54,675 nt of DNA from Bacteroidetes bacterium UBA2364 (GCA_002344075.1 DDTM01000012.1:1-54675), one strand, 5' to 3'. Shown: positions 44,152 to 53,524, numbered from the stretch's first letter. Notes: a model not told the origin generated them from the letters alone. Made by a program: numbers and translations.

Positions 44152-45702
44152 CTATGATCGGCTTTGGATCTTGATCTTATGCTGGATTTCTCGGATGGTA
44201 TCAGCAAACTTTGGATCTGTCTCCATATAGCCTTCCACACTCTGGATACCATGTATCACGGTAGAATGATCCCGGCCACCAAAATGCAGGCCAATCGTTT
44301 TTAATGAATGCTTTGTAAACTGCTTTGCAAAGTACATCGCTACCTGTCTGGCTTGCACAACTTCCTGTTTACGGGTTTTGGCACGTACCTGGTCTTCCGG
44401 AATCTGAAAGTAATGACTCACAATCTGTAAAATTTCTTCAATACCCAAACTTACCTTCACTTCTTTGATCAGATCTTTGAGTACTTCTTTGGCAAAGGAC
44501 AAATCAATTTCCTCACGTCGGAGGGTGGAGTGTGCCAGCAAACGAATCAAGGCTCCCTCCAATTCCCGTATATTAGAGGTGATATTATGGGCGATGAACT
44601 CAATGATGTCATAGGAAATCTGAATACCATCATCTTCGGCTTTGCGTTGCAAAATCGCGATTCGGGTTTCCAGATCCGGTGGTTGCACATCAGCCGTAAG
44701 CCCCCACTGGAAGCGAGACAACAAACGTTCCTCAATGCCTACAATGTCTTTCGGTGGACGATCTGCCGATAAGATGATCTGTTTGCCTGCCTGATGTAAC
44801 GCATTAAAGATATGGAAGAACTCTTCTTGGGTCTTTTCTTTTTTTCCAAAAAACTGAATGTCATCCACAATCAGCAAATCTATCTGCCGATAAAAAAGTG
44901 AAAACTCCGAAACCCGGTTATATTGGATGGACTGTACAAATTCATTTGTAAAACGCTCGGAAGAAATATAGAGGATGGAATCAATTTTTTGATGCTGCTT
45001 GGCATAGTTCCCAATGGCTTGTATAAGGTGTGTCTTGCCAAGACCTACGCCACCATAGACCAAGAATGGATTAAAGCTGGTCTCGCTTGGCCGTTCGGCA
45101 ATTGCCCAAGCCGCACTTCTTGCCAAACGGTTACAATCTCCCTCAATAAACCGATCGAAGGTATAATTACCATTTAATTGGCTGTCAACCTTAGGGCTTC
45201 GTATCCCTGGGATGACAAATGGACTGGAAAGATTGGGTGGCGGATTAACAGGGTGTGGCGTATGGGGTGTCGTACCACCTCCTGTACCTGTTTGGGGTGG
45301 TACACTACTTTGCTGCAAGTTGGCCTGTTGCTGCAAGCCATGTGGGTAAGGGCGCTGGTGTATGGGAGGATTTGTTACTCGGCCAGCAGGTTTGGCCGGA
45401 AGTCGGATGTGACGGCTCTTTTCCTCTGGGCGGTCGCGCTCCATTAAAATATCGTAGATTAGGCGCGAAGAAGGCCCCATTACCTTGGTTACAGTCTTGC
45501 GCAATAAAGAAGCATAGTGCTCTTCCAGCCATTCATAATAAAAACGACTTGGGACTTGAATCGTCAGTGTTCGGTCATTAGGGGTTTCTTCCAAGCGTAG
45601 CGGCTTAATCGGTTCGAACCATGTCTTATAGCTCCGCTTGTCCACATTATCTCGGATAATGGTAAGACATTCTTGCCAAATATGATGAGCTGCGTCCAGC
45701 AT
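44152..45702 (-). CDS. dnaA: Chromosomal replication initiator DnaA
   Basis: A 516-residue initiator. Domain I is at the start (WFEPIKPL). A long Pro/Gln/Asn-rich domain II linker spans about 100-175, and the AAA+ domain III has GGVGLGKTH (Walker A) and LLIVDDIQFF (Walker B). Domain IV carries the DNA-binding signature GRDHSTVIHGI. DnaA binds DnaA boxes at oriC and opens the duplex. The linker is longer than in E. coli. It is transcribed away from the yceD-rpmF block, across a 454-bp gap, and is followed by dnaN. Confidence 0.97.
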   Translation of the reverse strand: MLDAAHHIWQECLTIIRDNVDKRSYKTWFEPIKPLRLEETPNDRTLTIQVPSRFYYEWLEEHYASLLRKTVTKVMGPSSRLIYDILMERDRPEEKSRHIRLPAKPAGRVTNPPIHQRPYPHGLQQQANLQQSSVPPQTGTGGGTTPHTPHPVNPPPNLSSPFVIPGIRSPKVDSQLNGNYTFDRFIEGDCNRLARSAAWAIAERPSETSFNPFLVYGGVGLGKTHLIQAIGNYAKQHQKIDSILYISSERFTNEFVQSIQYNRVSEFSLFYRQIDLLIVDDIQFFGKKEKTQEEFFHIFNALHQAGKQIILSADRPPKDIVGIEERLLSRFQWGLTADVQPPDLETRIAILQRKAEDDGIQISYDIIEFIAHNITSNIRELEGALIRLLAHSTLRREEIDLSFAKEVLKDLIKEVKVSLGIEEILQIVSHYFQIPEDQVRAKTRKQEVVQARQVAMYFAKQFTKHSLKTIGLHFGGRDHSTVIHGIQSVEGYMETDPKFADTIREIQHKIKIQSRS

Positions 45703-46156
45703 GGTGTATTTTCACGAGGTATCAAAGCCGAAAGGCAGAAACTTATTCAGAACGATTGGCACAAGGAGGGCTTACCAATCGGTGTGAGAAGTTAGCATAT
45801 TGAGGAAAAAAAACCATCGGATTAACCGAATGTTTTTAAGTCGGGATTCGTTTTTCATAATTGACAGTATTTCCCCATCCACTTCGGAGAAGAATATTGG
45901 TTGCTATGAACATGTCAAAGATGAACACAAGTACATATTTATAAAAGGTTTCTAATTTTGTTCCTCAGTCATTTGTCAAAATAATACACCATTAGTCTTG
46001 ATGATCAAGAAGGAATGATGATGAAAAGTTGAATTTAACAATGATAATACACTTTATCCCCCCCTCCAAACTTGGCTATCCGCTTCAAGAGTTCTTATCT
46101 TAATCGTTCTGGTATAAAATACAAAACACGCTCATTGAGCTAAAACTGTTTTTACC
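45703..46156. other. 454-bp divergent gap upstream of dnaA, oriC candidate
   Basis: The gap lies upstream of dnaA and divergent from yceD, is AT-rich in its middle (about 45900-45980) and carries no ORF of note. I see no perfect TTATNCACA box. TTATTCAGA at 45743 differs in one position, and ATAATACAC occurs twice (45981 and 46041), differing from the box in more positions. It is an oriC candidate by location only; both divergent promoters should also lie here. Confidence 0.35.
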
Positions 46157-46681
46157 GTGTCTTTGAAGGTTCTTAAACCACATGGTTTAGTTTTGCGGAT
46201 AGCTTCTTTGAAAGAAGGCTTACACGAGTTTTCTGATACATTCCCAGCCGAAGCTTTGGAGTTGGCGGGTGATGCCTTTTCAGACTTGTGCCTTTCCCTG
46301 AAATTAGACTTAAAGGTTGGCCAAGCACTGGTTTCGTTTCAGGTTATGGGTATTGCACACCTAATCTGTGATCGAACTTTACAACCGTTTGATCAAACGG
46401 TATCCGGAGCGTTCCAAGTCTTGTTTTCTGATAAGGCGGCAAACATGCCCGAACATGAACGTGGGGAAGATTTATGGCCATTCCCACACAGCACCTTGGT
46501 ATTAAACTTGACGGAGCCTGTACGCGACACACTTTTATTGGCTTTACCCATTCGGAAGGTTGCTCCTGATGCCGAGGAACAAAAAATTCAACTCTCGTTT
46601 GGTGAGCCGATTGATGAAGATGAACCATCAGACCCACGTTGGGCAGCACTCCGGCGTTTAAATCTTTCTACTGATAATTAA
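46157..46681 (+). CDS. yceD: YceD/DUF177 family protein
   Basis: A 174-residue protein of the YceD family, which is linked to 23S rRNA maturation/L32 production and is nearly always next to rpmF. It shows the conserved CDRTLQPF (about 72-79), the DPRWAALRRL end motif and an acidic stretch before it. GTG 46157 is the likely start. It lies 24 bp upstream of rpmF in a conserved yceD-rpmF-plsX-fabH order that also appears in other bacteria. Confidence 0.9.
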   Translation: MSLKVLKPHGLVLRIASLKEGLHEFSDTFPAEALELAGDAFSDLCLSLKLDLKVGQALVSFQVMGIAHLICDRTLQPFDQTVSGAFQVLFSDKAANMPEHERGEDLWPFPHSTLVLNLTEPVRDTLLLALPIRKVAPDAEEQKIQLSFGEPIDEDEPSDPRWAALRRLNLSTDN

Positions 46682-46705
46682 TCCAACGTTCTAACTTTTA
46701 CAGCC

Positions 46706-46894
46706 ATGGCAAACCCACGACGTAAACACTCCAAAGCCCGCACGGCGCTCCGCCGTTCGCAATATAAGGCGCAAAACATTCCACAACTCACTACATGTTC
46801 TAACTGTGGTGAACCTAAAGAATACCACCGCGCCTGTTCTAAGTGCGGATATTACCGTGGTCGTGCCGTAATTGAAGGTCAAGACGCACTCTAA
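46706..46894 (+). CDS. rpmF: 50S ribosomal protein L32
   Basis: A 62-residue L32 beginning MANPRRKHSKARTALRRSQY. A zinc ribbon CSNC ... CSKC follows at about 31-48, with a short tail. Length and four cysteines are typical of the zinc-binding C+ form. It lies between yceD and plsX and is followed by an intrinsic terminator, so plsX probably has its own promoter in the remaining gap. Confidence 0.97.
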   Translation: MANPRRKHSKARTALRRSQYKAQNIPQLTTCSNCGEPKEYHRACSKCGYYRGRAVIEGQDAL

Positions 46895-46932
46895 AGGTAA
46901 TCTGCACGTTTTGTAAAATTCATTCGGCTTTC

Positions 46933-46968
46933 AGGTCACGTTTAGTAATTTCAACGTGGCCTTTTCTT
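46933..46968 (+). terminator. Intrinsic terminator after rpmF
   Basis: AGGTCACGTT (46933-46942) pairs with AACGTGGCCT (46953-46962), with one G-T wobble and a 10-base loop, and runs into TTTTCTT. It is 38 bp past the rpmF stop. The remaining part of the 297-bp gap to plsX shows no other gene and should hold the plsX promoter. Confidence 0.8.
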
Positions 46969-47191
46969 GTATATAAGATGGCCTGATGTTGGGCGGCTGT
47001 TTGTTATCGTCCAGAAGACGGCTAAGGAGGCTTTCGTTTTTGATCGAAGCAATACGAGGGTCAGGTTTTAGAAGACGTTGGTTGTCGTGCGTAAATTCGC
47101 TGGGACTGCGGTGCAATCACCCTTTTTGCAATGTTACTCATTTGATTTGTATCCTAATTCATATTCACCATAATACCATCTAACAATCGGT

Positions 47192-48202
47192 ATGGCCATA
47201 CGAATCGCACTTGATGCAATGGGAGGTGACTTTGCTCCCGAAAAAGCCGTTCTTGGCGCCGTAAATGCGCGGCGTCAATTGGGCAATAAAGTAGAAATAC
47301 TACTGGTGGGCCAGCAGGCAGCGGTAGCAACAGCTTTGGAAGCTACTGGCTATGATGGTGCTGGTCTTTATATCATAGATGCCCCCGAAGTCATTGAAAT
47401 GGGGGAATCTCCTGCGGTGGCTGTCAAAACCAAACCCGGTTCATCCATCCATGTTGGTGCAGGATTGCACAAAGCCGGCAAGGCAGATGTATTCATTAGT
47501 GCAGGGAATACGGGTGCCGTTCTGGGCGCTTCGTTATTCATATTGGGACGTTTGCCCGGTGTGATGCGCCCTTCTGTAATAGGCTATTACCCCACTACAC
47601 AAGGATGGTGTATCATTGTGGATGCGGGGACGAACGTGGATTGCAAGCCCGAACATCTGGTACAATTTGCACAGATGGGAGCTGTTTTTGTACAAAAAGT
47701 CATGAAGATAGAAGCCCCAACGGTCGGTCTAATGAACATTGGTGAAGAACCTGGTAAAGGAAACGAACTGGTAAAGGCTGCATACGAAATGCTCAAAACG
47801 CAAAAAGGCATCCGGTTTTTGGGAAATATTGAAGGACGCGATCTTCTGCATCATGCAGCAGATGTGGTGGTTACGGATGGATTTGTGGGAAATGTGATGC
47901 TCAAACTGGGTGAAGGCATTGCCACAGCTATCCGTGAAATGGCCGAGGCCGAAATGATTGCCCGTAACCTTCCCGGAGAAGAGCAACGGCATATTGACCA
48001 GGTGGTACGTGGCGCCATTCGTCGTTTTGACTACCAAGAAGTAGGCGGAGCACCTTTATTAGGCGTAAATGGGAACGTGCTGATTATGCACGGGTCTTCA
48101 AAAGAGATGGCGTTTGAGCAGATCATCTATCGTGGAGTGGAGTTGGCCGAGTCTAAACTGCCGCAGGCCATTGCCGAAGCCTTTGCTGCTTCATCTGTTT
48201 AA
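47192..48202 (+). CDS. plsX: Phosphate acyltransferase PlsX
   Basis: A 336-residue PlsX that converts acyl-ACP to acyl-phosphate, the first step of PlsX/PlsY phospholipid synthesis. Hallmarks are ALDAMGGDFAPEKAV at the start, FISAGNTGAVLGAS near 100, VDAGTNVDCKPEHL near 145 and TDGFVGNVMLKL near 225. The protein is full length. It precedes fabH by 37 bp in the usual order and is probably cotranscribed with it. Confidence 0.97.
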   Translation: MAIRIALDAMGGDFAPEKAVLGAVNARRQLGNKVEILLVGQQAAVATALEATGYDGAGLYIIDAPEVIEMGESPAVAVKTKPGSSIHVGAGLHKAGKADVFISAGNTGAVLGASLFILGRLPGVMRPSVIGYYPTTQGWCIIVDAGTNVDCKPEHLVQFAQMGAVFVQKVMKIEAPTVGLMNIGEEPGKGNELVKAAYEMLKTQKGIRFLGNIEGRDLLHHAADVVVTDGFVGNVMLKLGEGIATAIREMAEAEMIARNLPGEEQRHIDQVVRGAIRRFDYQEVGGAPLLGVNGNVLIMHGSSKEMAFEQIIYRGVELAESKLPQAIAEAFAASSV

Positions 48203-48239
48203 ATCATCCAAAAAATAACGATATAACCAAGAGTCTTGT

Positions 48240-49232
48240 ATGATACGTGCTGCCATAACTGCCGTTGGCCATTATGTGCCTGAAGAAATCTTAACCAATG
48301 CTGAATTAGAAAAATTGGTGGAGACCAACGACGAATGGATCCGCTCCAGAACGGGCATTCGAGAACGGCGCATTTTGCGTGATCCCGATAAAGCTACCTC
48401 ATTTATGGCCGCCGAATGTGCCAAAGAACTCCTCCATAATCGGGGAATTGGCGCAGAAGAGGTGGATGCCATTATTGTAGCGACGGTAACACCAGACATG
48501 TTTTTTCCACCAACGGCCAGTTTGGTTCAAAAAGAGATTGGTGCTACGAAAGCTTGGGGGTTCGATCTTTCTGCGGCTTGTAGTGGCTTTTTGTTTGCCC
48601 TCACGACTGGTGCGGGCTTGGTGGAAAGCGGCCGCTATCAAAAAGTAATGGTGATCGGTGCAGACCATATGAGCCGGATTGTGGACTATACCGATCGTTC
48701 TACTTGTATCCTATTTGGTGATGCGGCTGCGGGTGTATTATTGGAAGCCGATATCGAGGGCAATGGTCTTATGGATACGATTCACCGTACCGATGGTAAT
48801 AACTGGGAGTACTTGTGTATGCTTGGTGGGGGGTCGCTTCATCCTCCCAGTGCCCAAACCATCGAGAATCGTTGGCACTATATTCGTCAAGAGGGGCAGC
48901 CGGTTTTTAAACTGGCTGTAAAAGGAATGGCAAATGCCGCCGCCGAGATCATGGAGCGCAATAACCTGAGTGGTGAGGATGTTTCGTGGTTGGTTCCGCA
49001 TCAGGCAAACCTGCGCATTATTGATGCCACTGCACGCCGTATGGGCCTTTCCATGGAAAAGGTGATGCTCAACATCGAACGGTATGGTAATACGACAGCG
49101 GCCACTATTCCGCTCTGCCTCTATGAATGGCAACCTCAGTTGCGGAAAGGGGAAAACCTTGTTTTGGCGGCATTTGGTGGGGGGTTTACATGGGGCGCCA
49201 GTTATTTAAAATGGGCCTACGATCCGGAATAA
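48240..49232 (+). CDS. fabH: 3-oxoacyl-ACP synthase III (KAS III)
   Basis: A 330-residue FabH that starts fatty acid synthesis by condensing acyl-CoA with malonyl-ACP. The catalytic triad is visible: Cys114 in AACSGF, His254 in PHQANLR and Asn284 in RYGNTT. The GGGFTWG C-terminal motif is present. It closes the yceD-rpmF-plsX-fabH block. A perfect 7-bp hairpin lies shortly downstream. Confidence 0.97.
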   Translation: MIRAAITAVGHYVPEEILTNAELEKLVETNDEWIRSRTGIRERRILRDPDKATSFMAAECAKELLHNRGIGAEEVDAIIVATVTPDMFFPPTASLVQKEIGATKAWGFDLSAACSGFLFALTTGAGLVESGRYQKVMVIGADHMSRIVDYTDRSTCILFGDAAAGVLLEADIEGNGLMDTIHRTDGNNWEYLCMLGGGSLHPPSAQTIENRWHYIRQEGQPVFKLAVKGMANAAAEIMERNNLSGEDVSWLVPHQANLRIIDATARRMGLSMEKVMLNIERYGNTTAATIPLCLYEWQPQLRKGENLVLAAFGGGFTWGASYLKWAYDPE

Positions 49233-49274
49233 AACGACTGTGGAATTCGAGGTTGTGGCATTGGTATAGAAACC

Positions 49275-49296
49275 AACAACCGTTAGATAGGTTGTT
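49275..49296 (+). repeat. 7-bp hairpin after fabH
   Basis: AACAACC (49275-49281) and GGTTGTT (49290-49296) form a perfect hairpin 43 bp after the fabH stop. No T-run follows, so it is only a weak terminator candidate. Confidence 0.3.
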
Positions 49297-49362
49297 CTGA
49301 ATCCCTCATCATGCGTTGAGGAATGAATCCGGCATATTCCTCAGCGCTTCTCGGAGACGTAG

Positions 49363-49997
49363 ATGGAAAAACTTGATCTGACCAAACAATACAAATCTTA
49401 TTACTCGGCCAAGCCCATACCAGCGCTTGTGGACATTGGGTCTGCGCGATATGTTGCCATCGAGGGCAAGGGTGATCCATCTGGAGAAGTCTTTGCCGCC
49501 GATCTGGAGGCTCTTTTCCCGGTTGCGTATGTTCTGAAGTTCCATTTTAAGGCACTGGGCCAAGATTTCAGTGTGCCAAAACTGGAAGGCCAGTGGTGGT
49601 TCGACATGAAAAAGTTCGGTATGCCAAGCCTTGCCTCGGCCCCTGCAAAAGTACCCCGCAGCGAGTGGTTGTATCGCCTACTACTCCGGATGCCCCATTA
49701 TGAACAGAAATGCAGGTGGAGAAAGCCATAGAAGAAGTGGTTTCCAAAAAGAACAGACTCCATGCGGTAAACGTTAGGTTTTATGAAATGACCGAAGGAC
49801 TATCCGTTCAGGTTCTACACATGGGCGCATTTGCTGACGAGCCTGCATCGCTGCAAAAATTGCATCAATTTATGGAAGAAAATAACCTTACCCACAATGG
49901 GTTGCACCATGAAATTTACCTCTCAGACTTCCGAAAGACACCCGAACATAGGCTTAAAACCATCTTGCGTGAACCGGTTAAACCGCTCATGTTATGA
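49363..49997 (+). pseudogene. GyrI-like domain gene split by a frameshift
   Basis: The first frame (49363-49731) reads LDLTKQYKSYYSAK, then IEGKG, KLEGQWWFDMKK and LLLRMPHYE, the front of the GyrI-like small-molecule-binding family. The second (from about 49705, in the -1 frame, to 49997) reads VEKAIEEVVSKKN, then TEGLSVQVLHMGAF and HHEIYLSDFRKTPEHRLKTI, the rear of the same family. Joining them at the A-run near 49708 gives a normal protein of about 210 residues; one lost A explains the break. GyrI-like proteins bind or hydrolyse small toxic compounds. A sequencing error or slippage is possible. The upstream ribosome site GGAG is present. Confidence 0.8.
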
Positions 49998-50770
49998 GCT
50001 TTCTCACCCTTAATACGGACAATATCTACCATGAGCACATTTGTTGTGCGATTGGTAACGACAAAGAAAATACACAACGTGCTCAAACCAAAAAAGACTG
50101 GCTCCGGAGCCGCTTTGAGGAGGGGCTTACGTTTAGACGTTTGGATATTCGTGGGAAAGTCTTCATTGAGTATATTCCCATCGAACACGTCTGGAAACCA
50201 TTGGTCGGTCAAAACCATTTGGTCATTAATTGTTTGTGGGTATCAGGACAATTCAAGGGAAAAGGGTATGCACAGAAGTTATTAGAAACATGCCTCAACG
50301 ATGCCAACACACGGGACATGGATGGGGTAGCCGTTGTGACCAGCACCAGTGTTAAACCCTTTCTGACGGATAAAAGGTTCTATATGAAGCATGGCTTTGA
50401 AATAGCCGATTCAGCGCCTCCATTTTTTGAACTACTACTCCACAAAACCAATCCCGGAAGCCAAAGCCCGTCTTTTGCCGACCATATAAAAACTGGAAGT
50501 ACCCATGCTGACAAACAAGGATTTACCTTTGTTTATGCCCATCAATGCCCGTTCACGTCCGATTATGCAGGGAAAATCTATGTGGAATTGGCCCAAAAAC
50601 ATGGTTTCTCCGCAGAGGCGATATGTCTGCAAAATGCAACAGAAGCACAGCAATGGGGAAGTCCGTTTGGGACTTTTGGCGTTTGGTATAATGGCATGTT
50701 CCAGTTCCACGACCTGATGCCAGTCGCAAGGTTTGAAAAATACTTAGCAGGCGTAAGAAATGGAAAATGA
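49994..50770 (+). CDS. GNAT acetyltransferase with YoaP-like C-terminal domain
   Basis: A 258-residue protein. The N-terminal GNAT domain has VSGQFKGKGYAQKLL (acetyl-CoA loop QxxGxG) at about 80-95. A second part (about 175-258) contains FVYAHQCPFTSDYAGK and GTFGVWYNGMFQ, the YoaP-domain pattern with a Cys-Pro centre. Such proteins are thought to acetylate or handle small molecules, but no substrate is known. The ATG overlaps the end of the GyrI-like frame as ATGA, so the pair is translationally coupled. It also overlaps the next gene by 11 bp. Confidence 0.85.
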   Translation: MSFLTLNTDNIYHEHICCAIGNDKENTQRAQTKKDWLRSRFEEGLTFRRLDIRGKVFIEYIPIEHVWKPLVGQNHLVINCLWVSGQFKGKGYAQKLLETCLNDANTRDMDGVAVVTSTSVKPFLTDKRFYMKHGFEIADSAPPFFELLLHKTNPGSQSPSFADHIKTGSTHADKQGFTFVYAHQCPFTSDYAGKIYVELAQKHGFSAEAICLQNATEAQQWGSPFGTFGVWYNGMFQFHDLMPVARFEKYLAGVRNGK

Positions 50771-51689
50771 TACATTGATTAATTGGCTTCTGGAGGGGGA
50801 TGTATCTATTCAGTTCCAGGTCATGCGCGATTTGAAGCTACAGCGGATGCCCGAACTGCAAAGCCGTATTCAAAGCGAAGGTTGGGGCAAATCTTTTCTG
50901 GAAAAAAGAACGTCTAATGGGCATTGGGGCAAGGCGTATTATCAACCCAAGTGGATTTCCACCCACTACACCTTGCTTGATCTCAAAAACCTTGGCATCG
51001 CTCCAGATGCTTCCGAAATTCAAGAAACCATACGACTTGTATTACAGACTGAAAAGGGTAAGGATGGTGGGATTCTACCCATTGGTACGACCCAAAAAAG
51101 CGATGTCTGTGTAAACGGGATGTTCCTAAATATTGCTTCATATTTTGGGGCAGAAGCATCTGATTTGGTTTCTATTGTGGACTTTTTGCTCTCTGAAAGA
51201 GTGGGTGATGGTGGTTTTAATTGCCACTCGAACCGCAAAGGATGTGTACACAGTTCTTTACATTCAACCCTTTCAGTTTTGGAAGGGATTGCGGAATATG
51301 AGCAAAATGGGTATGGTTATCGCCTTCCAGAATTACAAGCGGTGGCAGGCAGTGCGCAGGAATTTTTGCTAATGCACCGTTTGTATAAATCCGACAAAAC
51401 AGGGGTCGTTATTGATGCTAAAATGACGATGCTTTCTTTTCCGGCGCGTTGGAAATACGATATTTTGCGTGTCTTAGACTATTTTCAACAAGTGGAGTTC
51501 CCCTACGATTCACGTATGGAAGATGCCCTACGGTTACTAATGCGCAAACGTAAGCCAGAGGGTTGGTGGATGTTACAGGCCAAACACCCCGGACAGTGTC
51601 ATTTCGAGATGGAAAAACCCGGACAACCAAGCCGATGGAATACGCTTCGGGCGTTAAGGGTGTTCAAGTCCTATCCTCTATCAAGTTAA
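50760..51689 (+). CDS. Squalene-cyclase/prenyltransferase-like toroid protein
   Basis: A 309-residue soluble protein with repeated helical pairs of the alpha/alpha toroid kind (DGGILPIG, GDGGFNCHSNRKGCVHSS, LHSTLSVLEGIAEYE). It is the fold of prenyltransferases and squalene cyclases but lacks the DxDD centre of true cyclases, so an enzyme activity is unproven. It overlaps the GNAT-YoaP gene by 11 bp. The last bases are three bases from the stop of the convergent sugar-acid synthase gene. Confidence 0.75.
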   Translation: MENDTLINWLLEGDVSIQFQVMRDLKLQRMPELQSRIQSEGWGKSFLEKRTSNGHWGKAYYQPKWISTHYTLLDLKNLGIAPDASEIQETIRLVLQTEKGKDGGILPIGTTQKSDVCVNGMFLNIASYFGAEASDLVSIVDFLLSERVGDGGFNCHSNRKGCVHSSLHSTLSVLEGIAEYEQNGYGYRLPELQAVAGSAQEFLLMHRLYKSDKTGVVIDAKMTMLSFPARWKYDILRVLDYFQQVEFPYDSRMEDALRLLMRKRKPEGWWMLQAKHPGQCHFEMEKPGQPSRWNTLRALRVFKSYPLSS

Positions 51690-51692
51690 ACT

Positions 51693-52751
51693 TTAACCAT
51701 GAGAAGGTGCATTCTGGAGCATGTGCGGATAAATTACCTCGTTGGCGGGAATATCCTGTGCGGCCATTCTACCTACTACCTCCTGAAGGTCTCGCCACTT
51801 AAAGCCATCACCAGGACTTAGGAGGTGGAGATCTTCTGCCAAAAGGCGGGTTCCTGCCGGGATTTTTCGAAGTGAAGCAATGGAGCGTTCCAATTTGGTA
51901 CGGGTTGCCGTTACAACCGGATCTACAGACATCTTTTCCTCTCCAAGTGCCCGTTCTAGGTTACGAATGTCGCGTAAAATTCGTCTTAAACCATCAGACT
52001 CCAGGGATCCCCAATGATCCGATCCTTTCATGGTTCGGTCTAAGGTAATGTGCTTTTCGATCATATGTGCGCCAAGTGCTACTGCTGCGACAGGAACCAT
52101 AATCCCTACAGAATGGTCGGAATACCCGATGGTGTATGCAGGATAGTGTTTTTGCAACCATGTGATGGTACGCAGGTTGATATTTGGGTATTCGGCGGGG
52201 TACTGTGATAGGCAATGTAAAATGGAAATTTGATTATGGTGGCGCGTAATAACCATCAAAGCCTCGTCCAATTCCCGTTGTTCGGCCATTCCAGTAGAGA
52301 GGATGATGGGAATTTGTGTCTCGGCCAATGCTTCTAATAAGGGTAAATTGGTCAGATCCCGTGAAGCCACCTTAAGGCGATCTGGCACAAACAACCGAAA
52401 CATCGAAAGACACCCACGGGCGCACAATGTCTCGATGAAGTCCAATCCCTTGGCTTTTGCATATTGGAATAGCTCGGCATGTTGTTCGTCATCCAGTTCC
52501 AGTTTCGCCCTGTGTTCGCCATAGGTTTCTCCAAATGCATGGGCACTATGATAAGGCCTGGCCATCTGAGAAACACTCAATTCTTCGTTCAGGTCGCGTT
52601 TGGTGAACTTGATGGCGTTTGCACCGCTTAAGGGGGTGTTAAACAACGGATCAAAAACCTGCATCGCTGCCACATCAATCAATTGGCGTGCAATTTCCAT
52701 AGAGCCGTTATGGTTTTGTCCGGCCTCGCAAATAAAATAGGTTTCCATCAT
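51693..52751 (-). CDS. NeuB-like sugar-acid synthase
   Basis: A 352-residue protein of the NeuB/LegI/PseI family, which condenses a 2-acetamido sugar with phosphoenolpyruvate to a nonulosonic acid. Motifs include CEAGQNHNGS at the start, TGMAE near the middle, GYSDHSVG, EKHITLDR and a C-terminal SAF domain (about 290-352, KIPAGTRL). The start at 52751 overlaps the upstream stop as ATGA; a longer frame to 52868 would run inside the preceding gene. The sugar product cannot be read. Confidence 0.88.
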   Translation of the reverse strand: MMETYFICEAGQNHNGSMEIARQLIDVAAMQVFDPLFNTPLSGANAIKFTKRDLNEELSVSQMARPYHSAHAFGETYGEHRAKLELDDEQHAELFQYAKAKGLDFIETLCARGCLSMFRLFVPDRLKVASRDLTNLPLLEALAETQIPIILSTGMAEQRELDEALMVITRHHNQISILHCLSQYPAEYPNINLRTITWLQKHYPAYTIGYSDHSVGIMVPVAAVALGAHMIEKHITLDRTMKGSDHWGSLESDGLRRILRDIRNLERALGEEKMSVDPVVTATRTKLERSIASLRKIPAGTRLLAEDLHLLSPGDGFKWRDLQEVVGRMAAQDIPANEVIYPHMLQNAPSHG

Positions 52752-53524
52752 TTGGGTTGTTTGGATCGTTCCTGCCACATTTGGTTTCTCAGTTCGGTTT
52801 CTTTCAGTAGTTGCTGCTTTAGGCTGGGCCAGTCTAAGTGTTCGTTTGGTGTGTTTATTTGCCGCCACAAGGCTTGGCTAATTTCAAGATCTCGGAGGGT
52901 ATCTACCGTCAGCCGAATGTCTTCTACACCTTCCATACTTGTGTCGGCATCTAACCATTGCAGGTTAAACATGTCTGGATGTTCATACAAGAATTTGGTA
53001 ACATGCTGCCTGTCGTCGTGTGGGACTGGCATTGTGGATGCTTTTTTCAATGCGGCGAGTGTGACATATTCGGTAAAAACCCCGTAATGTGTTTGCATAG
53101 CTGGCGTCCCCGCAACCCGATGGCTCATGTAATCGTGGTTGCTATACTTGCTTTCTTCCAAAAGTACTTTTGCGAAGTCAGTAATCAAAAAAGGATTATC
53201 GGCACAAATACGCAGGCAAGCCCCAAGCCCATTTGCCTCCATAGCCCTAATAAACCGATCGAGTACGTCTTCTTCTGATCCCCTGAAAACCAGCGCACCC
53301 TCTGCTCTCGCGCACGCTACCACCGGGTTATCACCGGGGTTGGTGGAAGTTGCCACAAGCAAGGGCATCGCTGGAAATGCCGCGCCAAATCGTCGGAGGA
53401 GCATTTGTAAGATAGAAACTGAGCCATCAAACGGTTTTAGGACTTTACCGCTTAACCGTACTGAACCCATGCGTGCTTGTATGACGAGGCCGGTTGTGTG
53501 TGTATGGTTTGCAGACATGTTCAA
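52748..53524 (-). CDS. SpsF-like cytidylyltransferase-family protein
   Basis: A 258-residue protein of the SpsF/CMP-sugar activating family. The N-terminal nucleotide motif reads VIQARMGSVRLSGKVL, followed by RICADNPFL and DYMSHR. Relatives attach CMP to acidic sugars, which fits the downstream NeuB-like synthase. The likely start is TTG 53524, with GGAG 7 bases upstream and the TTGA overlap with the preceding stop; an ATG at 53518 is the alternative. Exact sugar unknown. Confidence 0.85.
   Translation of the reverse strand: MNMSANHTHTTGLVIQARMGSVRLSGKVLKPFDGSVSILQMLLRRFGAAFPAMPLLVATSTNPGDNPVVACARAEGALVFRGSEEDVLDRFIRAMEANGLGACLRICADNPFLITDFAKVLLEESKYSNHDYMSHRVAGTPAMQTHYGVFTEYVTLAALKKASTMPVPHDDRQHVTKFLYEHPDMFNLQWLDADTSMEGVEDIRLTVDTLRDLEISQALWRQINTPNEHLDWPSLKQQLLKETELRNQMWQERSKQPK

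Noticed and set aside
45611..45625. GGTTCGAACC, similar to a tRNA T-loop
   Set aside because: It lies inside the dnaA coding sequence and no cloverleaf can be formed around it.
46931..47116. 61-codon minus-strand frame between rpmF and plsX
   Set aside because: It overlaps the rpmF terminator and shows no domain, signal or ribosome site.
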